Assembly: GCF_020509005.1 (NCBI RefSeq)
Contig: NC_063019.1
Location: 2,480,001 to 2,544,000 of the forward strand
DNA: 64,000 nt
Direction of reading: 5' to 3'
Source: Fulvia fulva
Lineage: Eukaryota; Ascomycota; Dothideomycetes; Mycosphaerellales; Mycosphaerellaceae
Numbering within the stretch: the first letter of the stretch is position 1; each line of letters starts with the position of its first letter. Below the pieces are notes generated by a model that did not search any database, was not told where the DNA came from, and saw only the letters and a list, made by a program, of their open reading frames with translations. This document shows, piece after piece, positions 44,500-55,152 of this stretch. The position numbers were made by a program, and so were the translations under genes.

Positions 44500-45059
44500 T
44501 CACTTCCTGCCTCCTAGTATCCTCTAGAGGTATCAATTGCGACGCCTTATCGAAGGTTAGAGACCCTCTAGACTGAATGTACTTACGCTTTCGTGCTTTC
44601 CGCTATATAAGGGCGTCGTTAGACTTACGTAGCTCACTAATCTCGCTTCGTATAAGAGCTATCTAATGCGCTATCTCTCTACTCCCTCTCTGTTGCCCTA
44701 TTAAACGACCTTCCTCTTTCTACTACGCCTTTCTGAACCCGTAACGACGCTCTAAGACGTAATGACACCTATTATAAACCCTGTCTCGTCGAAGTTATAG
44801 GTGTCCTAGTTAAGGATACTATACTTCTCCTTTATATTACGTATAAGTAAGAACTACTTCTCGATAACGTCTAGATCTTCTATTAGGGCTCGCTAACGAT
44901 CGTATCTACGTGTTATACGAACCTTTAGCTTACGATGCCGCCTAATGAACCTGTCTGTCCAATTGAGACTAGCGGGCTTAAGACCCTTCTCTTTTAGTAA
45001 TAAATCGGCCATTACTCGTATACTAGCCTTTAATAGCGGGAAACCTCTAAGATCTAGCT
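44500..45059 (-). pseudogene. pogo/Fot1-like transposase, C-terminal pieces
   Basis: Minus strand. After the copia-1b insertion the frame resumes with LDLRGFPLLKASIRVMADLL and LNWTDRFIRRHRKLKVR, a CENP-B-type DNA-binding region. The first catalytic block DTYNFDETGF lies near 44790. Soon after VVTGSERR the sequence jumps to the C-terminal RSEISELRKSNDAL region. About 200 residues with the remaining catalytic acids are therefore deleted. Stops at former CAG/CAA codons are also present. Confidence 0.8.
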
Positions 45060-45064
45060 CGAGT

Positions 45065-45271
45065 TGTCGCGATCCGAGCGTGCATATGGGCAACATCCCA
45101 TCATCAAAACTTGAGGCCACGTACGCTAAGAATCAGGTGACTGATTAGTCACCTGCAGCCTCTTCAAGAGCAACACTTGTCCATTCTAGATAGACACATG
45201 CAATACACAACCTGCTTTTGAAACACCCTATATGAGCCCGTACAATAACTTCCCACACTTCTAACGTGATA
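45065..45271 (+). repeat. copia-1b 5' LTR
   Basis: 207 bp, TGTCGCG to GTGATA. Almost identical to 51634-51840. Confidence 0.94.
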
Positions 45272-45283
45272 GTTATGAGCCCG
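45272..45283 (+). other. copia-1b primer-binding site
   Basis: GTTATGAGCCCG directly abuts the LTR. Its complement is the CAU anticodon stem-loop of initiator tRNA-Met. Confidence 0.7.
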
Positions 45284-45434
45284 ATTAGCGCTCACTAACA
45301 TTCGCTGCGACAAGGAAGCCCTAAAGCAGAGTTTGCATCGTCACAGCACTACTACTACAACCAGTGCAGTAGTATCCCCTAGGCCTAGTGAACCCGCGTG
45401 GAACTTTCACCAGCCTACAACCCATTTTGTAGTT

Positions 45435-48400
45435 ATGGCCACTACCGAGACGCCGGTGACTACCGGTGCCCTACCTCAGGGTACCGTGGTTCTGAAGAGC
45501 CATGACCAATGGGACAAGTTTGACCGTCAGCTAGAGCTCTACGCAGAGTCTTTAAATGTCTGGAAGTATGTAGATCCTCACCAACTGAGTAACGAGCCAA
45601 CAGAGCCTACTTACTTGACGTTTGAGGAAATCCAACAAGCGTACACGGCAGGAGACGCTACATTAAGAGATCTCATCAAGCTACGACAAACAGACGCAGA
45701 CCGAAGGTAACGGATGTACGACATCTTTGCTGCTGCGCGATCAAAGCTCATTACCTACCTCATCCGTACGACGACAGAGCTAGGGCAAGAGCTAATGCAC
45801 GGCCAGAACACCCTCAGAGCGAAATACTAGGCTCTCAAGGATCAGTATGGTCCAGACGATATGCTGCGTAAGCGGCAGCTCACGCTTGAGCTGTCTAGGC
45901 TTCAGAAGGCTAGCGCACGCAGAATCGATGACTGGTGCTCAGACTGGTTAGTTTTGCAGACCAAGATGCTTAAGTGCAACCACGCCGAGTACGACGACCT
46001 TAGTAGACACTTCCTACTTGCTATTCAGCAGAAGCAGGCTCCAGCCTACGGTGCTTCTCTATACAACGAGTGGAAGCGTGACAAAATGTCACTACAAAAG
46101 CTTACTAAGCGTTACCTCGAATGGATACGCGACACCGTACCAGCAACAACCAACGGTCGATCAGTCTTCGCAACCTTCTCCGGAGAAACCTCAGCAGAAG
46201 CAGAGGATGAAACAGCACCCACAGGTGCTGGTCAAAAGGAGGGTGACCGTGGCAGCAGCCGTGGTGACAACCGTGGCAACAGCCGCGGTGACAAGGGTCG
46301 TGGCAGCAGCCGCGGCGACAAGAACAAAGACAAGGACAACAACAGGCCAAGCGGCTGCTGGAACATCACCGGCGAGCCCAAGGACACCTGTCACAAGGGC
46401 CTGTTCTCATGCGATGTGATCAACCCCGACAAGCGCCTAGCAAAGGATCAGCGCTTAGAGCAGTAGAAGAAGTACTAGAAAAACTTCATCAACTACTGCT
46501 TGAGCGACGACGGCGAGCGTCTGCTTGGCGTGTTGAATCGCAACAATCGCAAGGACCAGGAACGTGACAAGGCTATTGCTGATGCGAAGAAGGCATCACC
46601 AAGCGATAAGGGCTTTGTTGGCCTTACTGTTCTTTCTAGCTCAATTAGCAAGTTGAGCGTCAACTTCAGGGATTGCTGGGTGTATAATAACTGTTCAGAC
46701 ACTCATGTGATCAATCATCATGACCAGGAGGGTGTAGAGTTCATTGCAGAGCGCCTCACCACCTCAGAAATCCAGGCTGGAACAACCACCTTTCCAATTG
46801 CAGCGTTAGGGCGCGTTCATATGTCAATTAGGGGCCATTCATTCACCTTGCTGGATGTGGCTTACTGCCCAGGCTTTCATGTGAACGTCATCTCTCACAC
46901 ACGCATAGAAAGAGCCGGACTCTAGTGGCACAGACGCAGCAATTCAATGTGGCATAACGACACTAAATTGATAGACCTACACCGCCCTACTGGTACAATC
47001 CCTTTCTTCAAGGTGGTCACACCACCTAAGTCACCCATCATTTACCAATGGCCTACAAAAGAGGGCCTAGTACTGCCGAAGGTCACTGAAAAGATGCGCA
47101 ACGCGCACTTCATCAGCACTATTAGCAGGGGTGCAAACATCGGCGATGAACCTGCCAATAGCGCAGCATCTCCAACTGCTCAAGAGGATGGTGATCGCAC
47201 CGTTCTCGTAGTCATGAACAGCACTAGGGGCACTCAAGGTGTAGCTACGTCCAGTAGGACCCCTATCAAACACCGAAAGCTCTCTGGCCGCCAGTAGCAT
47301 CAAATCTTTGGTCACATTGGCGCTGAACGCATCAAGCAGTTGCCGCTTAGAGTTGAGGGGGTGATCATTAACGATAGTCCAAGCGCACCCCTCACTACAC
47401 ATTGCAGAGCATGTGGGCTTAGCAAAGCTCATAAGGTGCACAATCGGTCTCAGCCCATCAGGGTGATGACCCTATACGGCCACATGGCCATAGACTTGGT
47501 AGAATTCACTGTCGCCTATAACGGTGACAGGTACCTCGTCCACTTCTACGATCTGGATACCTATAGACACTTCTAGTTCACCATCAAGAACAGGGATTAG
47601 CAATCGGTGTTGGCTTGCTTTAATAGCCTGCTGAGCTTCATCAACTTCATTGGTCGCAGGTTCGTATGCTTCTACAGCGACAACGAGCCCGCCATTAGGA
47701 AGGTGTTTCGCTCAGTCATCAACAACAACAAGATTGAATGGCACGCAACCGCGGAATACGCGCCTGCGCAGGACCTAGCAGAAAGAGCTGGAGCTCTGAT
47801 CATCACTATAAGCAGAACCATTCGCATCCACGCACGATTGCCGGAAAAGCTTTGGCCAGAATGCACTACAGCAGCGGCGTACATCCTCTAGCGATCCCCT
47901 ATCTAGTCAAAGGGCTGGAAGACCCCATTCGAATTGGCAACAGGACGAATTCCGAACGTGGGTCACATGGTGGTGTATAGCTCCCTTGCATACGTGTTCA
48001 TCTATGGACTAGATCAGCCTGGCAAGAGCGAGAAACTCCAAGAGAGAGCGCTTATAGGCTACCTTATGGGATACGACTCCACTAACATCTACCGCGTATG
48101 GGACCTATCAAAAGATAGGGTTATGCGAGTCAAGGACGTCCTCTTCGATGAGACCACGTTCTATGACCCATCACGCCTAACAGCAGGGTACACGACCCCT
48201 GTCGAGAACATCGCAACAGCGGAACCGGCTAAAGAGCCTAAACAATACTACGACCTGTATGTCGCTCATCACGAGCAAGACATAGCACAGGCCGAGGGGG
48301 TGGAAGAACAGGCTCAGCAGCCGCACACCTAACAACCTCGAGACGCCTACCAAAAGCTCCTTAGGCAAGAACCACACTGGCCGCAACACCGCGAGTCAGC

Positions 48401-50589
48401 AACATATAACCAAAAAGACCGGCAAATCGAGCACGTAACAGATCACGTGACTCAAGACAACACATAGTAGTCAGCACCCAACACTACTGACTACTACGAT
48501 ACCCTGCAGCAGCAGATAATAGATGCCCTCACCGCAGAAGACCGTGAGGAGATCATGGGCAACACGGACCCTGATCGCGAGCTATATCCATTCACATTCA
48601 CACCACCAGAAGACGCGTTAACACACAACGCGTCCAACACACTACTCTTCCCCCTAGAGCCAGAGCTCTACACACCAGAGGAGTCCAACTATGCAGTCAC
48701 AGAGAATGGAAAGCGCCTACGAACGGCCTACTTCTACTATGCACTGTACCAGATTATGGTCGCTAATGTAATCATCGGCCAGATGTCCGGCATACGACCT
48801 AGAACACGCGCCTATCGCGACAAGAGCGATCGAAGCCCTACACGAAGAGGCAACAGCCCTCTAAGGCGTGTCAACACCACTACCTCTATGCACCGCGATG
48901 ACCTTCCGCCCGAACCTTCTAACTACCGAGCCGCTATAAAACACCGCTTCTCCTAACAGTGGATCGAAGCTATAGCCAAGGAGTTTGCCAAAGCCCTGGC
49001 AACAGGCACATTCAGATAGGCAACAAAGGAAGAGAAGGATCAGGATGCTCAGCAAGAGGAGGGACTTTAGCCACTACTGCCGCTCAAGTGGGTGTACAAA
49101 TACAAACTGGACGAGCACGGCATGCTGAAGAGCTTTAAGGCTAGGCTATACGCAAGAGGCGATTTGCAAGGAACACACTTAGACACATACGCCGCCACAC
49201 TGCCAGCAAGCATGTTCCGCCTCTGCTATGCTATAGCCGCGAGCTTCGACCTAGAAGCCGAACAATTCGATGTTATCAACGCCTTCCTAAACTCGGACCT
49301 GCTATACACTATATATCTGTAACCACCTCCTAGAATCGACAGGCCATCCTATAGACACGCCCTCAAGCTGGTCAAGGCCCTCTACGGTCTGAAGGAGTCC
49401 CCTTTATTGTGGTACAACTCCCTAACCGAGACGCTGGCCTCCCTTGGACTAGTACCCCTGTCGGACTCCGAATGCATCTACCATAATAACAAGGTTATGT
49501 TCTTCTTTTACGTTGACGACCTAGTTATGCTCTACCACCGCAAGCACAAGGCCCATGCTGCTAACATTAAGCAGCGGCTGCTTGCTAAGTACGAGATGCA
49601 CGAGCTCGGTGATCTCTCCTGGTTCCTAGGAATCAAGGTTACGCGCGACAGAAACAAGCGCTTGCTGTGGCTCTCTCAAGAAGACTACATTGAGAAGCTA
49701 GCCGCCAAATTCAGCATATCTACGAATGCACGCAAAACGACAGTGCCAGTAGATCAACACCTTGATTGGACCGTTCCAGAGGGTCATCAACCCACCTCTA
49801 TCGCCATCCTTGCGTACCAACAACGTATAGGATCCCTCAACTTCGCCGCCACACACACGCGGCCTGACATCGCCTTTTCCTTGTCTATGCTATCGCAGTA
49901 TCTGACCAAGCCAACTGAGACATACCTCAAGCTTGCAGATCAGTGCTTGCGCTATCTCCTAGAGACCAAGAACCTCTGCCTTGTATATGGCGCCAGCAAA
50001 CCACATCACTGGCCTTCACAGCTAACTAGAGCACCTCGGTAGTAACCACGAGTTCTTTGGAGCATCGGACGCGTCCTACGGCATGAATAATGACAGGACC
50101 AGCTCAAATGGCTGGGTCTTCATGCTGTTCGGTGGACCAGTGGATTATAAGGCATCTAAACAAATCACTGTCACCAAGTCCTCAACAGAGGCTAAGCTAC
50201 TCGGGCTTTCGCAAGCCGCCTCAGAGCTCATATAGTAGGAACGAGTCTTCGCTGAGATACACCTTCAGTTCAATCAGCGCACCCACTTGTACTGCGACAA
50301 CACGCAGACCATCCGCCTTGTTAACTAACAAGGGCAAAAGCTTGACACGAAGCTACGCCACGTTGACATCCACCACCACTGGCTCCGACAGCGAGACTAG
50401 CGCGGAGACATTGAGATCAAGTATCTCAGCACTAACGACATGCCTACAGACGGGCTGACCAAGCTGCTTCCACTACAGAAGCACAAGCACTTCGTCAAGC
50501 TGCTCAATATGGCTGAGGAAGGCGTGGACCCACGCACCTCAGTGCCCTCTGCAGCCGCATTAGGAGGTAACGGGCCAACAGACGCCTAA
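45435..50589 (+). pseudogene. copia-1b gag-pol polyprotein
   Basis: A single frame from ATG 45435 to TAA 50587-50589, with some two dozen in-frame TAG/TAA codons (45708, 45829, 46464 and others) that fit CAG, CAA or TGG. Gag covers roughly the first 340 codons, with a G/S/R/D/N-rich tail. The protease-like block WVYNNCSDTHV (46680) has Asn where the catalytic Asp is expected. Integrase has an HHCC finger (HQIFGHIG, HCRACG), then AIDLVEF, FYSDNEPAI and LAERAG carrying the DDE triad (47300-47880). Reverse transcriptase (49090-49760) has an intact FFFYVDDLVM near 49510. RNase H has a one-base insertion near 50010, then ASDASYG and SSTEAK. Without the stops and the frameshift most catalytic residues are kept. 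Confidence 0.9.
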
Positions 50590-51633
50590 GAAGCCCGCAG
50601 CAGCGGCCTCACCTTATCTCGAAACGAACACCGAACGGCTTCATCTTTACGGACACCTCTCTAGAAGCGCCAGCAGGCGCAAAACACGGCCACTAGCAGC
50701 CACCAATGCTGTAGACGACAACGAAGCCAGGGCAAAGCATCCACTATTCACCGGTGCGGCCCTGGCACCATCATCAACAGGTGTTTCTCGGACTCCCATT
50801 GGCTAACAGCGCAAGGGCGAGAAACACCCCTGTCACCAGCAGCAGCGCGTCTAATTAGAAAGCGAGAAACGCCTCCAACTTGCTGCTAGCTACAACACTA
50901 CCACCTTGTCACCACATTATCCGCTGCTTTCGCACCTCATACATAGCACACACTTGCCCAAAACAAAAAGGTGTCACCACCCTGAGGTGATAGACCTTTA
51001 AAAGTGCAGAAAGCAAGGCACCCCGAAGGTGCCTTTTCAACTTTCCGATACCGTTGCTCCGGTGTTACCCATTGGAGCCCTATTACACCTCACATAGTGC
51101 AAGCTCTGTCGTAGACAGCCCAGTGCATTACGCCACTGACTAGTATCTTATACTCCCTAGGGGCAGAGCGAGCTCTCTCACCATTCGCCGGAGCGAAATA
51201 ACTTGGCACAGAGCAATTATCGGACAATTCAATAAGTTGAGCGGACGACAATATATGTTTAAGCATACGATAGGACTAAGGCTACCCCTGGATTGAACTC
51301 AGGACCTCTGATGTTTGCCGGTGGGTGAGATGATTGCACACTTAAGTGAAAGTCCGTGCAACGGGACCATCACCTGAGCCATCTCACCGGCAACAGTCAC
51401 ACATTCTATGCTTTATTATATAGGTAACAATGGCAGCAGTGAAAGTGAGGAATGAGGGAAGGGGTACAAAGCTCACCTCACTTCACTTGAAACAGCTGAC
51501 TTACCCTTACTGCAGCAGTAGCAACACCGAGGGCCTGACGTCACTGCTATAGATAGGGGGGGTAGTTATGACAGGGTGCACGCGATCATATGGGAATCAG
51601 CTCATTCACTCCAGCGCACGAGCTGAGGGGGTG
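50590..51633 (+). other. copia-1b 3' non-coding region
   Basis: No gene seen. It has the same features as in copia-1a: hairpin GGTGTTTCTCG/CGAGAAACACC (50780-50828), an imperfect hairpin near 50970-50995, hairpin AAGGCACC/GGTGCCTT plus T-run (51015-51037), the tRNA-like module (51280-51391), TGACGTCA (51536-51543) and a polypurine tract (GAGCTGAGGGGGTG) touching the LTR. Confidence 0.75.
51280..51391 (-). ncRNA. tRNA-like folded module in copia-1b
   Basis: 112 bp, almost identical to 39898-40009. The A-box-like TGGCTCAGG, the B-box-like GAGTTCAATCC and the inner stems are all kept. Confidence 0.45.
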
Positions 51634-51840
51634 TGTCGCGATCCGAGCGTGCACATGGGCAACATCCCATCATCAAAACTTGAGGCCACGTACGCTAAGA
51701 ATCAGGTGACTGATTAGTCACCTGCAGCCTCTTCAAGAGCAACACTTGTCCATTCTAGATAGACACATGCAATACACAACCTGCTTTTGAAACACCCTAT
51801 ATGAGCCCGTATAATAACTTCCCACACTTCTAACGTGATA
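51634..51840 (+). repeat. copia-1b 3' LTR
   Basis: 207 bp, pairs with 45065-45271. It is followed by the TSD cgagt (51841-51845). Confidence 0.94.
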
Positions 51841-51845
51841 CGAGT

Positions 51846-52051
51846 ATGTACTTAAGTATTACCCTCTCTTCTAGCTCTATAAGCTTCTTCGAATTAGGCT
51901 CGTAGTCACCCCGAGGAGGTCGTCTATTCAATCGATACCCTAGTATAGTTCGAGACGCGTCGTATACCTTTGTAGTAAGTCGATTCGTGATTATCGCGTC
52001 GCGTTTCGTGGCCTGGACAGCTAAGGTCAGTTTGGCCTCGTTTAAAGACAA
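51846..52051 (-). pseudogene. pogo/Fot1-like transposase, N-terminal piece
   Basis: Starts with ATG at 52051 on the minus strand. It encodes a psq-type helix-turn-helix region (AIITNRLTTKVYDASRTIL) followed by RPPRGDYEPNSKKLIELEE, the usual start of Fot1/pogo transposases. It runs up to the copia-1b insertion point and continues at 45059. Confidence 0.78.
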
Positions 52052-52146
52052 TACACGCTATAATAGTGGTTGTATAGCTATATCTATAGAAGTAGTATAG
52101 CTCTTAGCAAAAGTGGCCCGCTCGGTAGTGTAGCCCGCTCGGTAGT

Positions 52147-52400
52147 AAAGTACGTTATGTCCTTCTCCTTATTCTATACCGCACCTATAAACCGCTTTAA
52201 TTTATCCTTAGTAGCCCGTAGAGTATCTTATACACGGCCTATATTCTTGTTCACTTTAGCTATATTCGAACGTACGACCTCAATCTTGCCCTCTACGGCC
52301 GCGAGGCGAGCTTAGAGATCCTCTATAGTCTACCGCAACTCTTAGATATTGTTCGTAGAAGTTGGTAGCGGTAGCGGTAGTTGGTTGGTTGGTTGGTTGC
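52147..52400 (-). pseudogene. Coiled-coil-encoding remnant, unidentified
   Basis: A RIPed minus-strand frame reads ARLAAVEGKIEVVRSNIAKV and TLRATKDKLKRFIGAV, a heptad-like K/E/V-rich stretch, interrupted by TAA/TAG at probable glutamines. It begins at a (TTGG)n/(GGTAGC)n simple repeat (52360-52399) and runs into the pogo inverted repeat. I do not recognise the protein. A retrotransposon gag N-terminus is possible. Confidence 0.4.
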
Positions 52401-52531
52401 TTTTATCCTACACGGTTTCAGCCGCAACTTACTGCGGCTATGCCCGGAAGTAAGGGCTTGGCCGGTGGCTGAAGCATTCTCGACCTTACCGCATCGAGGC
52501 TGCCCCACTTCGCCTAATGTTCAAGCCACAA

Positions 52532-53019
52532 GCTTCGCCGCACCCCAGCAGTCGCCGCACCCCAGTGACTTTTTATCATCAACACCACCAATATTGCTCA
52601 TATCAACTTGATTCTTTTCCCAATGTGTTTGCAGCTATCTGTCTTCATATTCTGCATACTCATATCGCGTAAAAACTCGTTGTGTTGCCGAGAGGTTGGT
52701 GTTGACGCTTCGGCATAGGATTTTGGTGAGAGCCCCACCAAAGCTTCATGCGCCCGTGTCGAGATTCACGCGTTTCTTGCTTTCTTACCACCTCACCACA
52801 TACAACAACACACCATGGAGCCCACTATAGTGCCCACAGGCTCTCAAATTCTGTATTCGCGATGCTATCCTGATCAATTTGAGCTACATATCGTGTATTT
52901 TGAGCGTGTGTGGCAATTGATATGTACAAGCCAGCAACACCATGTGTCGGAACGCGAGAATCCGAGCTGGGGTGCGGCAATTGCTAGGGTGCGGCGATTG
53001 CTGGGGTACGGCGAAGCTT
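52532..53019. mobile_element. MITE-like element with repeated inverted ends
   Basis: Its ends are inverted repeats, AAGCTTCGCCGCACCCCAGC at the left and its near-perfect complement at the right. Inside each, CGCCGCACCCCAG is repeated (two copies on the left, three on the right). It is about 490 bp with no RIP. An open stretch from 52815 (76 codons, good ATG context) has no known domain. The outer boundary and TSD are unclear, so the superfamily is undetermined. Confidence 0.6.
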
Positions 53020-53155
53020 ATGGCAATGTTCAACTTCACAGGTAATCAACAGACCAGCCATTCCCTGCACCCTCACTCTGCTCACCAACCACCGCCTGTT
53101 TGTGCCTGCCAGCTTCCTCAGGCGGTGATTGTCTCTCTACTGCTTCCTCGTACTA

Positions 53156-55150
53156 CTCGTGTTGCAAGCCCCGCGCCGAAGGCGTGTTGACCTGTTACGT
53201 TCTTATCCGAACACACCGCCGGCTTGGCGCTCAGCTTTATATTTAGAGTTTTCTCAGGTAGCTTTTCTGTATCTCAGATTCACACCTGCCAAGGTTCTCA
53301 CAGGCCACCTCAACGCAAATCACGTGCTCAACGCGCATCTCAATCTCGCGTTCTACGAGGTGTATTCAATCTATTACAATACCACCACATTATGTCTAAT
53401 TACTACGAAATTGAGGATGCTATATCAGAGGCTATTGAGTACTACAATGCGTGCGAGCCAGCCCTCCCCGTCACCCACGTCGCGTCCATGTTCGCTGTTC
53501 CCTACCATCACCTGAACGCGCGCTTGAATGGCCGTCTATCTCGATTAGAGCGTGCACCTACCAACCGGAAGCTTACAGACGAGCAGGAAGAGGTATTACT
53601 ACAATATCTAAGGCGATTAGATCAGTGTGGTATGTCCCCACGACTCCGGATGGTGGCACTTGTAGCCAATTCAATCTTAAGACGATCTCATTCAGGCTAT
53701 GGGCCACCACCCTCTGTTGGAGCCCATTAGGCTGATAGGTGGAACGATCGCAATCCCTCATGGTTTAAGAGACGTCAGAAGCCACAGGAGTTATCAAGAG
53801 CTGTTGCTGAAGAGCTAGAAGACCTTACAAACTGGTATGCGAAGTACTTCGCGGTCTGCGATAAGCATGGCATCCTGCCTTCTGATACTTGGAATATGGA
53901 CGAGTCTGGCTTCAGAGTGGGTGTTGCTAAGGCTAAATACGTACTTCCTAAGTGTCCATCGCGTGAGGCTCGTATTCCGAATAGCAGCAACCGCGAGAGT
54001 CTTACGGTGATAAAGGCTATCTCAGCTGCTGGAAAGAAAGTCCCTGCTATGCTTGTTCTGATAGGCAAGCAACATATGGCCAGCTGGTACCGGGAACCTC
54101 AACGACGATACGATAGTTGGTGTGTCTAAAACCGGCTACACGAACGACCAACTAGCACTTCGCTAGATTGAGCACTTCAATGAGTATTCAAGGCGTACGC
54201 AGCTTGGCTCTAGGCGGCTGCTGCTAATGGATAACCATGGCAGTCACTGCACGAAGGAGTTCATTCAATATTGCGACGAGAACCTAATTATCCCCTTCGG
54301 ACTCCCTTCACATGCTACGGCGGTACTGCAGCCACTGGATGTAGTGGTAATTCAACCATATAAGCACTACCACGGAGAAGCTGGAGACCGAGCTGCTCTC
54401 TATGGAATAGAGAATTACGACAAGCTGGCCTTCCTTGCTGACTTTGAGCACTGCAGAACGCAAGCTATGAAGGAGTCCACTATTATATCATCCTTCAGAG
54501 CGACAGGTCTATATCCGTACGACCCTGAGGTGGTATTAGGCCCTGTTCGTGCCCAGGTTGAGAGGACTCAGAGACCGAGAACACCGCCTCGAATGCACCC
54601 TGCAGAGGCTACAACACCTCTTACAAGCAGAGGGCTTCAGCGACAGTGTCAGGCTATTCTTCAACAACATATAGAGCCTCAATTGCGACGACAGCTACTG
54701 CCCTTGCTTAAGGGTGCTCAAATCCAAGCTATGGCTCACCAGCAAGCTCAGGACGATCTTGATGGATTCAACGCAGTGCACCGGCTACGCCTTGAAAGGA
54801 AGGCTAATAAGAGACGTAGACTACAACTTGGCGGTGTTATGAAGGCTTCAGAAGCTCGTGCTGCAACAGAACAGCGTATCGAAGACGACTTGGCTATACT
54901 GAAGCGGAAGACAGCTTATGCGGAACAGGCGGATTATAGGCATAGATTAGCAACGATAAGGCGCATCTGGCAGCCTCGATATGAGCTCAGAGGTATGAAG
55001 AGCGCCTTCCGAGGCAATATAGTCAACCATATGTGTGTTATAGATGAGATACGAGCCTTCGAGTGGGCCTAATACACCTTGATTTGTGTTGAGCACGTGA
55101 TTTGCGTTGAGGTGGCCAACACGCCTTCGGCGTGGGGCTTGCAACACGAG
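53156..55150 (+). mobile_element. pogo-like DNA transposon, nearly intact
   Basis: A 1995-bp element flanked by TA on both sides (53154-53155 and 55151-55152), with inverted repeats of about 55 bp starting CTCGTGTTGCAAGCCCC. The left repeat is broken by a 114-bp insertion (about 53190-53303), after which GCCACCTCAACGCAAATCACG resumes the match. TA duplication and a DDE transposase place it in the Tc1/mariner-pogo group. It is barely RIPed. Confidence 0.88.
53394..55072 (+). pseudogene. pogo-like DDE transposase
   Basis: The enzyme that would cut and paste the element. It starts at ATG 53394 (MSNYYEIEDAISEAIEYYN). Its helix-turn-helix region includes VTHVASMFAVPYHHLNARL. The catalytic blocks are TWNMDESGFRVG (near 53890) and LLMDNHGSHCTKEF (near 54220) with PLDVVVIQPYKHYH (near 54335). 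The lesions are a TAG at 53728-53730 (probably CAG), one extra base near 54091, and a TAG near 54163 (probably TGG). The long C-terminal part (54227-55072) is open, basic and rich in Q/R, with a predicted coiled coil, and ends at TAA. Length without lesions is about 560 residues, normal for the family. Confidence 0.88.
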
Positions 55151-55152
55151 TA

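Larger units (their letters stand above)
45065..51840 (+). mobile_element. copia-1b, complete Ty1/copia element
   Basis: 6776 bp with 207-bp LTRs and the TSD cgagt. The primer site right after the 5' LTR, GTTATGAGCCCG, is complementary to the anticodon stem-loop of initiator methionine tRNA, the half-tRNA primer known from copia-type elements. One long gag-pol frame is followed by a 1.04-kb non-coding region and a polypurine tract next to the 3' LTR. It is the lightly RIPed sister of copia-1a. Its two LTRs are almost identical, so the insertion is recent compared with most of the window. Confidence 0.95.
44251..52146 (-). mobile_element. pogo/Fot1-like deletion derivative, split by copia-1b
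   Basis: A DNA transposon bounded by inverted repeats in which ACTACCGAGCGGGC occurs twice in tandem (44251-44283 and 52114-52146). copia-1b sits inside with TSD cgagt (45060-45064 and 51841-51845). Without it the element is only about 1.1 kb, and its transposase lacks most of the catalytic domain, so it is non-autonomous. It begins about 200 bp downstream of the secreted-protein gene stop. A TA target duplication is clear only on the right (the left reads CA). Confidence 0.82.

Noticed and set aside
46018..46419. Alternative frames over the copia-1b gag tail, both strands
   Set aside because: Caused by the repetitive G/S/R/D-coding tract of gag.
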